This document shows, one piece after another, positions 1 to 8,548 of a DNA stretch of 27,313 nt. The DNA is from an uncultured Erysipelotrichaceae bacterium. Its GTDB lineage: Bacteria; Bacillota_I; Bacilli_A; Erysipelotrichales; Erysipelotrichaceae. The translations under genes and the position numbers were made by a program. The notes beneath the pieces were generated by a model. It saw only the letters and a program-made list of their open reading frames with translations. It was not told the DNA's origin and did no database searches. Numbering within the stretch: the stretch's first letter is position 1; each line of letters starts with the position of its first letter. The stretch covers positions 1-27,313 of the forward strand of contig CAKUQM010000025.1 in the NCBI GenBank assembly GCA_934675465.1. The letters run 5' to 3'.

Positions 1-98
1 GAAATACAATCAGTTATTAACTAAAGGTGACATTATCCCTTAATCAAGAAGTGACAAAATCGCTTAACCGCGACATAGAATGCGACGACCCTTGCGCA
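1..98. mobile_element. Probable terminal end of an IS21-family insertion sequence (partial)
   Basis: Seen: two imperfect direct repeats of period 24 (27-43 and 51-67, 14 of 17 bases identical, both GTGACA..ATC.CTTAA), followed by a GC-rich stretch (68-98) unlike the AT-rich surroundings and ending in CA at 97-98. Read from the other strand, the tip begins TGCGCAAGGG. Known: IS21-family elements end in TG...CA and carry several internal repeats of this general type near each end. Immediately after base 98 the sequence becomes recognisable YfhO coding sequence. No transposase gene is visible; it would lie left of the window. The few codons before base 24 could be the tail of such a gene, but this cannot be told. 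The family assignment comes from memory of the repeat style and is tentative. Confidence 0.5.
27..67. repeat. Imperfect 24-bp-period direct repeat
   Basis: The copies at 27-43 and 51-67 differ at three of 17 positions. They sit inside the presumed insertion-sequence end and are candidate transposase binding sites, as in IS21-type ends. Confidence 0.6.
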
Positions 99-668
99 AA
101 TACAATGTTAGGTGTAAAGTATTACATTGTCTACAAAGAAGATGAACTACCTAAGGAATTAGAATTTGAATATGCTTATAATTTAGATTATTTAATGGTA
201 TATAAGAATATAAATTATAAGGGTTTTGGTTGTACAGCTAATCAATTAAAATACACAAAAGATTTTAATGATACAAAAGATTTCTATGACTATATCTTAG
301 TAGATGATGAAACAATTGATATCTCTAAATATAAAAATATAAGTGAAGTTAAATTAAATATAGAGGAAAGATATAAGAATTATTTTAAGGCAAATGTTGA
401 TTTAGATAATGACAATATCTTATTAATACCTATTCCAAATAATAAGGGTTGGAATATTAAGGTTAATGGAGAAAAGGTTACACCAATATCTGTTAATGGT
501 GGCTTTATAGGATTAGAACTTAATGCTGGTCATAATGATATAGAAATGAACTTTATGTCACCGTATTTTAAGACTGGTTTAATATTAAGTTGTATTGGAC
601 TTGTATCTTTTATCATTATTGTGAAGAAGGAAAAAGGTGGGAAGTCCTTATTGACATTTAAGTTTTGA
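99..668 (+). pseudogene. YfhO-type membrane glycosyltransferase, 3' remnant
   Basis: The reading frame starts abruptly in a family-typical segment (NTMLGVKYYI, encoded from base 99). It ends in the characteristic YfhO tail: a beta-rich extracytoplasmic stretch (IPNNKGWNIKVNGEKV, then GFIGLELNAGHNDIE) and one last transmembrane helix (about TGLILSCIGLVSFIIIV) with a short basic C-terminus. Full-length YfhO proteins have roughly 850 residues and a dozen or more helices, so about 190 codons and a single helix is only the end of the gene. YfhO enzymes are the extracytoplasmic GT-C partners that use polyprenyl-phosphate sugars made by CsbB/GtrB-type GT2 proteins to glycosylate lipoteichoic acid or similar polymers. 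The open frame runs back to a GTG at 27, but bases 27-98 look like insertion-sequence DNA fused in frame by chance. No Shine-Dalgarno supports a start. Probably non-functional. Confidence 0.72.
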
Positions 669-795
669 AAGTTACCTGTCAAATTGACCTTATTTAGATA
701 ATGATAAATTATATGTATATATGACTATGGTAAGTTACAATTTTAATAGCCTTTAAGAAGAGTTACTTAAGATAAAAGGCACTCTGGCAGAAAAT

Positions 796-801
796 TATAA
801 T
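796..801 (+). promoter_or_regulatory. Possible -10 box for the first LtaS-like gene
   Basis: A perfect TATAAT lies 127 bases before the chosen ATG at 929, with no recognisable -35. If used, it gives a leader of roughly 120 bases. Unlike the other unit-head promoters in this window, no ATG follows at 7-8 bases. Support is weak. Confidence 0.3.
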
Positions 802-915
802 CATCGTTAAGCAATACCACAATGAAAAATGAACAATGATTTTCATAACTTTGATGAATGATAGTGAAAAATTTATAATGTGCTTGAGTTATAATAATTT
901 GGATAAATTATCATC

Positions 916-920
916 AAAGG
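916..920 (+). promoter_or_regulatory. Shine-Dalgarno deciding the start at 929
   Basis: AAAGG lies 8 bases before ATG 929. The upstream in-frame ATG at 836 has no such site. Confidence 0.6.
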
Positions 921-928
921 AAAAAGAA

Positions 929-2803
929 ATGAAGAAAATTATTAAGGAAAATATTGATATCTTATTATTTTCTATTGCGTTATTATTAATAGAATTATTA
1001 TTGAGATTATATGTTGGTTTTGATTTAAGTAAACAACCATTCGTATTTGATTTAGCATACATCATATTATTTGATGGGTTGTTAATGTTGTTAAAATCTA
1101 AATCAAGAAGAATTGTTGAAATTATATTTATTTTGATTATATCCGTATATGGTTTTGCACAAGAGATTCATAATAATTTCTTTTCATCATTTTTTAGAAT
1201 TAGTAAAATTAACATCCTTGGGGAGTTACCTCAAGTCGCAAAAGAGGTAGGGGCAAAAGTTGATTTTAAATCCTTTTTGATATTTTTAATACCGCTTATA
1301 TTTTTAACTTTGATAATATTTTTTAAGAATGTAAATTATTCTTTCTCATATAAAAAACAATTAGTGATTGCTATCTCATGTATAGTAATGTTTAATCTAA
1401 TAATTTTTGGAATGAATAAAAAATTAGAAAAAGAGATAATCAATGACGGTTGGAATAATTGGAATAATGATATGTATTTAAGAGAAACTATATCTTCAAG
1501 TAAACGATACTGTGATAGATTTGGCATTTATGATTACATATTTAATGATATTAAACACGAAATAAAGAAAAATGAAAATAATGTTTTGAGCATTGAAGAT
1601 ATCAATGAGATAGATGCTTATGTTGAAGAATCATATATAAATACAAATGTTAATAAATATACAGGTGTGTATAAGGATAAGAATCTTGTTTTGGTATTGG
1701 CTGAATCTTTAAACAATTTTCCAATTGACGAAGAGATAACACCTACTTTGTATAAAATGGTAAACGAAGGATTCTATTTTGATAATTACTATGCCCCTTT
1801 ATATCAAGGTTCAACAAGTGATAGTGAATTTATAAGTCAAACTTCAATGTTACCATCGTTGGCTGGTGTAACGTGTTATACATATGGATCGAATGCTTAT
1901 CCATATAGCTTAGCCAATCTATTCAAGAATAATAGATATAATGTTGATAGTTTTCATTCATCTTATGCATCATATTATAATAGAGAAACTTTTCATCAAT
2001 CTTTAGGATTTGATACATTTTATGGTATTGAGACATTAAGCATTCCTTATCCACCTTATTTTCAAGTTGGGCAAAACTGGATAGAAGATTCCGTTTTAAT
2101 GAACTATTCTTTAAATAGAACAAATACTGATGAAAAGTTTTATGACTTTATTATCAGTGCTAGTGGCCATATGCCTTATGTATATAGAGATGAGAATGAT
2201 TACAATCTAAATGAATTAAATAATAATCCTAGATTTAGCGGATTATCTGAGGAGACAAAACATTATTTAGCGAGCCAAATGAATTTAGATAAAGGTCTTC
2301 AACAATTATTGATTGATTTGGAAGATAAAGGAATATTAAACGATACTATAATCGCTGTTTATGGCGATCATTATCCATACGGCATCACTGATGATAACGC
2401 AAAACAAGAGGTTATCTATAGTGGTGAATATGGCTATGAAAAATATAGAGTGCCGTTTATTATTTATGATGCAAGCGGGGCTACCGAGGCTCAAACCAAC
2501 CATACTTTAGGTTCAACTTTTGATATTTATCCCACATTGTGTAATTTGTTTGGACTAGATTATACAAATGCTTTTGTAATGGGGAATGATTTATTGGGCG
2601 ATAACAAACATGAAGTTCCTTTTATGGATGGAAGCATACTAACTGATGATTTTTACTATAATGCAGAAACTGGTGGTATAGATTTCTTTAATGGTGAAAC
2701 AGAAAATTATAAAGAAATCATAAATAGCGTAAAGAAACGATTTGAAATTGGTAAAAAAGTGATTACTGGTGATTACTACGCTAGGAAACAAGACGAGGAA
2801 TAA
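929..2803 (+). CDS. LTA-synthase-like membrane phosphoglycerol transferase (first copy)
   Basis: Predicted to move glycerol-phosphate from phosphatidylglycerol onto a surface glycan or growing teichoic-acid chain, acting outside the membrane. The 624-residue protein has about five N-terminal helices (to about residue 170), a linker, and an extracellular sulfatase-like domain. Key residues match the LtaS pattern: E259 (LAESLNNF), nucleophile T296 in GSTSDSEF, H414 in SGHMPY, and D480-H481 in YGDHYPYG. S. aureus LtaS has E255, T300, H416, D475 and H476. I chose ATG 929, preceded by AAAGG at 916-920; the frame is open from an ATG at 836, but that start has no ribosome binding site and would add 31 non-membrane residues. 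Whether it polymerises glycerol-phosphate (LtaS) or adds single side groups (as GacH does) cannot be decided. A second copy lies at 9740. Confidence 0.9.
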   Translation: MKKIIKENIDILLFSIALLLIELLLRLYVGFDLSKQPFVFDLAYIILFDGLLMLLKSKSRRIVEIIFILIISVYGFAQEIHNNFFSSFFRISKINILGELPQVAKEVGAKVDFKSFLIFLIPLIFLTLIIFFKNVNYSFSYKKQLVIAISCIVMFNLIIFGMNKKLEKEIINDGWNNWNNDMYLRETISSSKRYCDRFGIYDYIFNDIKHEIKKNENNVLSIEDINEIDAYVEESYINTNVNKYTGVYKDKNLVLVLAESLNNFPIDEEITPTLYKMVNEGFYFDNYYAPLYQGSTSDSEFISQTSMLPSLAGVTCYTYGSNAYPYSLANLFKNNRYNVDSFHSSYASYYNRETFHQSLGFDTFYGIETLSIPYPPYFQVGQNWIEDSVLMNYSLNRTNTDEKFYDFIISASGHMPYVYRDENDYNLNELNNNPRFSGLSEETKHYLASQMNLDKGLQQLLIDLEDKGILNDTIIAVYGDHYPYGITDDNAKQEVIYSGEYGYEKYRVPFIIYDASGATEAQTNHTLGSTFDIYPTLCNLFGLDYTNAFVMGNDLLGDNKHEVPFMDGSILTDDFYYNAETGGIDFFNGETENYKEIINSVKKRFEIGKKVITGDYYARKQDEE

Positions 2804-2826
2804 TCAATAGGCTTTATTGATATAAT
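2804..2826 (+). promoter_or_regulatory. Extended -10 promoter next to a small hairpin, ahead of the first GT2 gene
   Basis: TATAAT at 2821-2826 is preceded by TGA, an extended -10 (TGnTATAAT). ATG 2835 follows after 8 bases and there is no Shine-Dalgarno. No -35 is recognisable. A 6-bp inverted repeat (2804-2809 with 2815-2820, loop of 5) directly abuts the -10 box and follows the stop codon of the preceding gene. The expected transcription start is at or within 1-2 bases of the ATG. Confidence 0.6.
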
Positions 2827-2834
2827 ATTTAAAG

Positions 2835-3797
2835 ATGAAAAGATTGTCTGTTGTAGTTCCTGTATACAATGTTGAAAAGTACCTAGATAAGTGTCTAGAT
2901 TCTTTAGTTAACCAAGAAATAGATGATTATGAAGTAATTGTAGTCAATGATGGAACTAAGGATAATAGCCAATTAATAATTGATAAATATGTTAAGGATT
3001 ATCCTTTAATTGTTAAATCATATATTAAGGAAAATGGTGGGCTTAGTGATGCCAGAAACTATGGCATTAAATACGCCAGTGGTGAATATATAACATTCTT
3101 AGATAGTGATGATTATATTGAATATGATACTTATAAAAATATGCTGGATATAGCTTATAAGGGTAATCATGATTTGGTAGTAGCTGATCTTGAATATGTT
3201 TGGGAAGATAATTCGAAAGAACCTTTTATAAAAGAAGGGTTAAATAGAGTAAGTGATAATGATATTAAGAGTTTATTTTTATCACCATTGTTTTCTTGGA
3301 ATAAGATGTATCGTAAATCATTATTTGATAAGCTTGAATGTAAGTATTCAGTAGGCCTATGGTATGAGGATATACCGGTTACTCTTAAGTTCTTTTCTAG
3401 TATTAAGAGCGTTGGCTGTTATAACAACGTTGGTTATCACTACCTACAAAGAAACACTTCAATACTTGGTTCTTCATATAATGATAAGATGTATGACATC
3501 TTCACAATATTTGATGGTGTAATAAAAGATTTTAAAGAAAGAAATAAGTATGAAGAATTCTACGATGAGTTGGAATATTTGTTTATAGAACATTTCTTAG
3601 TCTATGGTGCCTTTAGGTTTTTGAGAACAGAACATTATAAGGAACTGATGGAAAAAGCATTTGGTTTTGTGAAAGAATATTTCCCAGACTATATGCATAA
3701 TAAATATATAAAGACTTTAGGTAAGAAGAATGTAATCTTCTTAAAAACCAATAATAAGGTCACGATGTCTTTTTGGCACAGGTATCTAACAAAATGA
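2835..3797 (+). CDS. GT2 family glycosyltransferase 1 (GGLSDARN type)
   Basis: An inverting GT-A glycosyltransferase, cytosolic or membrane-associated, that should transfer a sugar from a nucleotide-sugar donor to a lipid-linked glycan. The 320 residues begin with VVVPVYNVEKYLDKCLDSL. The nucleotide-binding aspartate is D39 (VVNDGT), GGLSDARN follows at about 68-75, and the metal-binding motif is DSDD (90-93). The C-terminal half (from about residue 110) is the acceptor side, with WYEDI, as in EpsJ/CpsI-like enzymes. Its stop overlaps the next start (ATGA at 3794). The closest relative in the window is the GT2 at 20729, with which it shares a 20-base exact stretch (2896-2915 versus 20790-20809). 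Donor and linkage are unknown. Confidence 0.93.
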   Translation: MKRLSVVVPVYNVEKYLDKCLDSLVNQEIDDYEVIVVNDGTKDNSQLIIDKYVKDYPLIVKSYIKENGGLSDARNYGIKYASGEYITFLDSDDYIEYDTYKNMLDIAYKGNHDLVVADLEYVWEDNSKEPFIKEGLNRVSDNDIKSLFLSPLFSWNKMYRKSLFDKLECKYSVGLWYEDIPVTLKFFSSIKSVGCYNNVGYHYLQRNTSILGSSYNDKMYDIFTIFDGVIKDFKERNKYEEFYDELEYLFIEHFLVYGAFRFLRTEHYKELMEKAFGFVKEYFPDYMHNKYIKTLGKKNVIFLKTNNKVTMSFWHRYLTK

Positions 3798-4777
3798 GTA
3801 AAGTAAGTATTATTGTCCCTATCTATAATGTAGAAAAATATGTAAGTAAGTGTCTTGACTCTCTTATAAGACAAGCTTTTTCTGATATCGAAATTTTAGC
3901 TGTTTCTGATGGTTCACCAGATAATAGTAAGGAAATTGTTTTGAAGTATGCTGAAAAAGATAAAAGAGTTAAGTTTATTGAAAAAGAAAATGGTGGCTAT
4001 GGTAGTGTTCTAGAAACAGCTATAGCTAGTATTGAATCAGAATATTTCATGGTATGTGATCCTGATGATTGGCTAAGTGATGATGCGGTAGAAGTGTTGG
4101 TAAATACTTTAACTAAGAATGGTGTTGATATGGTTGTTGGTTGTAAGTATCTTGTTTATAACGACAACGAAGAAAAGGTTTATACTGATTCGGTAATTCA
4201 TTCAGTAAATATCAATACTGAATTTGATAAGGTATATACTGATTTAACTAGTTTCTATTATCTAGATCCAAGTCCTCATGCCAAACTATACAAGACAAGT
4301 ATTTGTAAGGGCATTAAATTACCTCATAAGGTAAGTTTTACTGACCTGTTGTTGTATACATATGCCTTAGAGAACGCAAATAGTGCAATCTATATTAAGG
4401 ATGCTCTGTCTTATTATTTAATTGATAGACCAGGCAATAGTATGTCTACTTTTAAGGACAAGACTTTCTATGATCATTATGTAATTATGAGTGAGTTATT
4501 TAATTATGCTCATGATGGCAATAATAAGATGTTGTATGCAAGAACATATATTCAATTTAGATATGCCTTGAGTCAGTTGGTTGAACATGGTGCTGATAGT
4601 GCTAAGTTAAAGTATTTCAATGAATATTGGAATATATATAAGACTTTAATCAGACACAAGAAAGATGTTATGAATAATTATCCAAAAGATGGTACTTTAT
4701 CTAAAATAAAATGTGCTTTCTTATTGAGTGGTTTATTTGAAAAAACAATGTTGAAAGATTTGATGGGGGCTAAATAA
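3794..4777 (+). CDS. GT2 family glycosyltransferase 2 (GGYGSVL type)
   Basis: Start placed at ATG 3794, which overlaps the previous stop by four bases (ATGA); an in-frame ATG at 3773 lies inside the upstream gene and is less likely. The 327-residue GT-A enzyme has SIIVPIYNVEKYVSKCLDSL, D39 in the SDGSPDNS nucleotide loop, and the metal site DPDD at 89-92. It carries GGYGSVLE where most of these enzymes have GGLSDARN, and SPHAKLYK in the second half. The same two signatures occur in the N-terminal half of the protein at 21690, so these two are paralogues. It probably adds a different sugar or linkage from its neighbours; the acceptor is unknown. Translation is probably coupled to the upstream gene, since no clear Shine-Dalgarno is present. 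Confidence 0.92.
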   Translation: MSKVSIIVPIYNVEKYVSKCLDSLIRQAFSDIEILAVSDGSPDNSKEIVLKYAEKDKRVKFIEKENGGYGSVLETAIASIESEYFMVCDPDDWLSDDAVEVLVNTLTKNGVDMVVGCKYLVYNDNEEKVYTDSVIHSVNINTEFDKVYTDLTSFYYLDPSPHAKLYKTSICKGIKLPHKVSFTDLLLYTYALENANSAIYIKDALSYYLIDRPGNSMSTFKDKTFYDHYVIMSELFNYAHDGNNKMLYARTYIQFRYALSQLVEHGADSAKLKYFNEYWNIYKTLIRHKKDVMNNYPKDGTLSKIKCAFLLSGLFEKTMLKDLMGAK

Positions 4778-4778
4778 G

Positions 4779-5723
4779 GTGAAAGTAAGTGTAATAGTTC
4801 CTGTATATAATGTTGAAAAATATATTGAGAAGTGTCTTTTATCAATTCAGAATCAAACTTTTACTGATTTTGAATGCTTGGTAATCAATGATGGTACTAA
4901 GGATAATTCAATTGAAGTAGCTAAGAAGGCTGTTGGTAATGATCCACGTTTTAGATTCTTTGATAAGGAAAATGGTGGTCTAAGTGAAGCCAGAAACTTT
5001 GGCATTGAAAAAGCTAGTGGTGAATATCTATGTTTCATCGATAGTGATGATTATATTCATGAAGAATTGTTAGAACTAACATATATGATGGGTAAAGAGT
5101 ATGATAGTGATATCGTATGTTTTGACATGTATTATGTTTATGATAATGGTTCATTAGAATATTCTTGGGGCTCTAATTATAAAGGCATATCTAATTATAG
5201 AGATAATAAAGAAATAATCTTCTCTAACAATAGTGCTAATAATAAGCTATATAAAGCATCTTTTATGAAAGATAAGAGATTCTTTAAGGGCATGTGGTAT
5301 GAGGATTTGGCTGTGATTCCAACTTGGATTGCCCAGGCAAATAATATGGCTCATGTTTATAAGCCTTTATATTATTATGTTCAAAGAGAAGGTTCGATTA
5401 CTCATAAGGCTGATATTAGAATCTTTGATATTTATAAGGCTATTTCTATAGTTAAGGAAAAGTTGCAACTAGGTGCTTATGAAGTAAGAGGTTTATATTT
5501 TGAAAACTGTTTGGTTATGACAACTCTTCGTATTAAAGAGATTAATGATAAGGCAACTAGAATTGATTATTATAAGAAGAATATTGAACATCTAGAGGAA
5601 CAATATCCTAATTGGTATAGTGATGTTAAGAAGGAAAAGGATTTTAATTTTAAACAAAGATTAATTTTCTTCTTGCTTCATTTAAAATTGTTTGGTTTGG
5701 TAGAAAGAGCATACAACAAATGA
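4779..5723 (+). CDS. GT2 family glycosyltransferase 3 (GGLSEARN type)
   Basis: Begins with GTG 4779, one base after the previous stop, with a G-rich site (GGGGG at 4764-4768) 10 bases upstream. The 314 residues show VSVIVPVYNVEKYIEKCL, the nucleotide aspartate D38 (VINDGT), GGLSEARN, the metal motif DSDD at 88-91, and WYEDL in the acceptor half. It belongs to the same broad family as the first GT2 but is clearly diverged. Presumably it adds one residue of the lipid-linked repeat on the cytosolic side. Its TGA stop overlaps the following ATG (ATGA at 5720), coupling it to the polytopic membrane protein. Confidence 0.93.
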   Translation: MKVSVIVPVYNVEKYIEKCLLSIQNQTFTDFECLVINDGTKDNSIEVAKKAVGNDPRFRFFDKENGGLSEARNFGIEKASGEYLCFIDSDDYIHEELLELTYMMGKEYDSDIVCFDMYYVYDNGSLEYSWGSNYKGISNYRDNKEIIFSNNSANNKLYKASFMKDKRFFKGMWYEDLAVIPTWIAQANNMAHVYKPLYYYVQREGSITHKADIRIFDIYKAISIVKEKLQLGAYEVRGLYFENCLVMTTLRIKEINDKATRIDYYKKNIEHLEEQYPNWYSDVKKEKDFNFKQRLIFFLLHLKLFGLVERAYNK

Positions 5724-7411
5724 GAAAAGTTTTAAACTTATTGTATGAAAATGTTAGTTTATTAGTTTTTGGGATAATTATTACATACTTATGTGTAACA
5801 AGTTTTTTTAATACTTGTTATATATCTTTAGACTGGAATGAATATACATTTTATTTGTCTGATAAACCTATTAGAAATTTAGTTATCGTTGTTTTAGTAG
5901 TTGTGTGTTTTATTTGTTTTAAAAAAAGCAAACTTGTAAATAAGATAAATAATGATAAAAAATTATTTTTAATTATTAAATACATTTTGATGATTATAAT
6001 TTTTGTTATTGGTGTATTTTGGGTTTTGAATACTAGACTATATCCCACAGCGGATCAATATAGTGTTCAAAATTGTGTTTCTGAATTTTTGAATAAGAAT
6101 TATAAATCTGCGTATTTAGGTGGATATTTAAGTAAAAACCCTTGGCAGCACGGAATATTTTTATTGAGTTATATATTTGCATTGGTATTTGGTGAAATAA
6201 ATGTAATTGCATTAGAGATGGTGAATGTTATTGCTTGTGTATTTATATTTAAGGCTTTATCGGAAATAATAGGCTTACATAAAGGTAGTTACTCTATGCA
6301 ATTACTTGTTTTGTCTTGTGGGGTTTTATTCCCTGTTGTTTTGTTGTATTCATACTTTATTTATGGCAATATAATTGGTTTGGCTTTTGGGCTATTGGCT
6401 ATTAAGTACGAACTGTTATTTTTAGATAATAAGAAAATGTTTGATGGAATATTGTCTTCAGTATTTATTTTTATGGCAATTTTATCTAAAAGTAATTATC
6501 AGATATACTTTATTGCGATGGTTATATGTCTAGTGATTAATATGATTAACAATTACGATAATAAGAAAACATCATATTTGGCGCTTTTGATTTTAATTTT
6601 TGTTTTATCTTTTGTATTGCCAACTAAGTTTATTGAAAGTAAAACAAAGGTAAAAATGGAAGAAGGCATTTCATTCTATTCTTATGTAGCTATGGGCTTA
6701 CAAGAAAGTGATAAGGCACCAGGTTGGTCTAATGGTTTTAACTACGATAGCTATGCAGCTTGTGATAACAATACCAAAAAGCAAATAGATCTTTCAAAAA
6801 AAGAAATAGAAAAAAGAATTGATGTATTTGCTTTTGATTTTGAATATGCAGATGAATTTTTTACTAAGAAGATTGTATCTGAATGGAATAATCCAACATA
6901 TCAAGTTTTTTGGAACATTCAAGATAAATATAGCGAGGGTTTTGAACCGCAATCATTTATTAGGGAATTTCTTTCTTTAAAAGGTACCTATAAAGTTCAA
7001 AAGTATTTAAATATTTTTGATTCGATAATTAAATTTGGAGCTTTACTATATGTATTTTATTTGTTTTTTAATAAAAGTAATGAAAATTTGATACTACCTA
7101 TTACTTTTGTAGGTGGATTCTTGTTCTTATCATTCCTTTCGGAAGCTAAAGCTCAATATGCAATAATATTTTCAACTTTACTAATCCCTATAGCTACAAT
7201 GGGGTATAACTATCTCGCTAATCTAATAGTTGAAAAAAGATGTTCATTTAAAACTAAAAAAGTAACAATAATTATATTCGTGTTATTAATTTTGTTTACT
7301 TGCATAAATATTGCCAACAAATCGTTTTTATCAAAAGATGACGATTTATACTATAAGTATGTAAGTGAAAATGGTAATTTTGATTATATTAATCCTCCGG
7401 AGTATTACTAA
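5720..7411 (+). CDS. Polytopic membrane protein, probable GT-C glycosyltransferase
   Basis: A 563-residue protein with about ten or more hydrophobic helices, starting with LLVFGIIITYLCVTSFF and ending with a cluster before residue 540. The first larger loop after the third helix carries YPTADQYS (D112), followed by LGGYLSKNPWQHGIFLLSYI. An acidic residue in the first long extracytoplasmic loop, followed by a (Y/N)P.Q.G element, is typical of GT-C enzymes that take sugars from polyprenyl-phosphate donors (GT39 and RgtA-like families). A second long extracytoplasmic segment (about 310-430) precedes the last helices. I infer it decorates or extends the polymer outside the membrane, possibly with the donor made by the GT2 at 11591. 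It overlaps the upstream gene by four bases and the downstream gene by one. It could instead be a polymerase (Wzy-like), although the ADQ motif argues against this. Confidence 0.62.
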   Translation: MRKVLNLLYENVSLLVFGIIITYLCVTSFFNTCYISLDWNEYTFYLSDKPIRNLVIVVLVVVCFICFKKSKLVNKINNDKKLFLIIKYILMIIIFVIGVFWVLNTRLYPTADQYSVQNCVSEFLNKNYKSAYLGGYLSKNPWQHGIFLLSYIFALVFGEINVIALEMVNVIACVFIFKALSEIIGLHKGSYSMQLLVLSCGVLFPVVLLYSYFIYGNIIGLAFGLLAIKYELLFLDNKKMFDGILSSVFIFMAILSKSNYQIYFIAMVICLVINMINNYDNKKTSYLALLILIFVLSFVLPTKFIESKTKVKMEEGISFYSYVAMGLQESDKAPGWSNGFNYDSYAACDNNTKKQIDLSKKEIEKRIDVFAFDFEYADEFFTKKIVSEWNNPTYQVFWNIQDKYSEGFEPQSFIREFLSLKGTYKVQKYLNIFDSIIKFGALLYVFYLFFNKSNENLILPITFVGGFLFLSFLSEAKAQYAIIFSTLLIPIATMGYNYLANLIVEKRCSFKTKKVTIIIFVLLILFTCINIANKSFLSKDDDLYYKYVSENGNFDYINPPEYY

Positions 7412-8547
7412 TGAAAAAGAAAATCTTGTTTGTGAATGATGAAATGACAATGGGTGGTGTTGCGCGTATTTTGAACACTTTCCTAAAAATGATTGATAGA
7501 GATCAATATGATGTTGATCTTTTGGTGCTTCATAAAAGAGGTGAATTATTAAGTGAAATACCTTCTGATATAAATGTCATTGAGGGTTCCAAGTTCTTTT
7601 CTTGTATTGATAGACCAATAAGCGAATGTAAGGGAAAAGAAATATTCTATAAGTTAAGACTTTTGTTTTATATGAAGACTGGCTTTATTAAGAATAAGAT
7701 TATAAGTGAAAGAAAAAAGATTTTAAATAAACACTATGACATTGAATTTTCTGCTAAGGAAGGATTCTGTACTATTTTTACTGGTTATGGTGATTCTGGT
7801 TTAAAGGTAAATTGGGTTCAAGTGGATTATAAGGAATCTAATTATTCTAGCCATCATATGGGTTTAGTAAAGGATGCATTAACGCATATTGATATGAATA
7901 TTGCGTGTTCTAATCAGGTTAAAGACTCTTATCAAGAAATGTTTGGTGTGGATAGAATTTGTGTAGTTCATAATCTTGTTGATGAAGATAGAATTAGAAA
8001 CATGTCTCTAGAGCCTTGTGATTTAAAGCTAGATGATAAGAAGATTAATATTATTACAGTAGCTCGTTTCCATCCTCAGAAGGCTGTAGATCGACTTATT
8101 AGAGCTTATAGTAAGTTAAAGGATTACTATAATCTAATTATTATTGGTGATGGTGGTTTAAAAGAAGAATTATATAATTTAGCTAAGGAACTTGATTGTT
8201 TTGACGATATTTCTTGGCTAGGTTTAAAATCTAATCCTTATCCTTATGTAAGAAAGTGTGACTTGTTTGTAATGTCTAGTTTGTATGAGGGCTATCCAAC
8301 CATGACAGTTGAATCTTTAATTAGTGATACACCTGTTTTAACTACTTTGGTAGCTGGTGTTAGTGAACAAATTGATGATTCTAATGGTTGGATTGTAGAT
8401 AATAGTGAAGATGGTTTATTTAATAAGTTAGATGAGATAAAAAACAATAAGGCTAATTTGTTAAAATTAAAGAGGAATCTAGAGAATTATCATTATGATA
8501 ATGAGAGTATTTTGAATAGATATTACGAAATATTTAAAGGGGAATAG
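7411..8547 (+). CDS. GT4 family glycosyltransferase
   Basis: A retaining GT-B glycosyltransferase of 378 residues. The N-terminal Rossmann half begins KKKILFVNDEMTMGGVARIL with the glycine-rich GGVAR acceptor-side loop. The C-terminal donor half has ITVARFHPQKAVDRLI and the EX7E motif (E293 in SLYEGYP, E301 in MTVESL), then a PVLTT segment and a GVSEQI loop. It should use a nucleotide sugar to extend the same lipid-linked glycan as the surrounding GT2 enzymes. ATG 7411 shares one base with the previous stop (TAATG), and a GGAG site lies just upstream at about 7398. The following glf starts one base after its stop. Confidence 0.94.
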   Translation: MKKKILFVNDEMTMGGVARILNTFLKMIDRDQYDVDLLVLHKRGELLSEIPSDINVIEGSKFFSCIDRPISECKGKEIFYKLRLLFYMKTGFIKNKIISERKKILNKHYDIEFSAKEGFCTIFTGYGDSGLKVNWVQVDYKESNYSSHHMGLVKDALTHIDMNIACSNQVKDSYQEMFGVDRICVVHNLVDEDRIRNMSLEPCDLKLDDKKINIITVARFHPQKAVDRLIRAYSKLKDYYNLIIIGDGGLKEELYNLAKELDCFDDISWLGLKSNPYPYVRKCDLFVMSSLYEGYPTMTVESLISDTPVLTTLVAGVSEQIDDSNGWIVDNSEDGLFNKLDEIKNNKANLLKLKRNLENYHYDNESILNRYYEIFKGE

Positions 8548-8548
8548 T

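Larger units (their letters stand above)
669..928 (+). other. Intergenic region between YfhO remnant and first LtaS-like gene
   Basis: About 260 bases without a convincing gene. It contains a possible -35/-10 pair of poor quality (TTGACC at 684-689, AT-rich -10 region near 705-713) and a TATAAT at 796-801 with no clear -35. Short interrupted reading frames (for example about 760-810) give no recognisable protein. It may be degenerate sequence left by rearrangement next to the truncated gene. Confidence 0.4.

Noticed and set aside
68..98. GC-rich stretch as a tRNA or other structured RNA
   Set aside because: No cloverleaf or conserved tRNA bases. It fits an insertion-sequence end better.
836..928. 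Earlier ATG for the first LtaS-like gene
   Set aside because: No ribosome binding site, and it adds 31 polar residues before the membrane part. ATG 929 has AAAGG at proper spacing.
2804..2820. Hairpin after the first LtaS-like gene as a terminator
   Set aside because: The stem is only 6 bp of mostly A/T and is followed by TATAAT, not a T-run. It was kept only as part of the promoter region.
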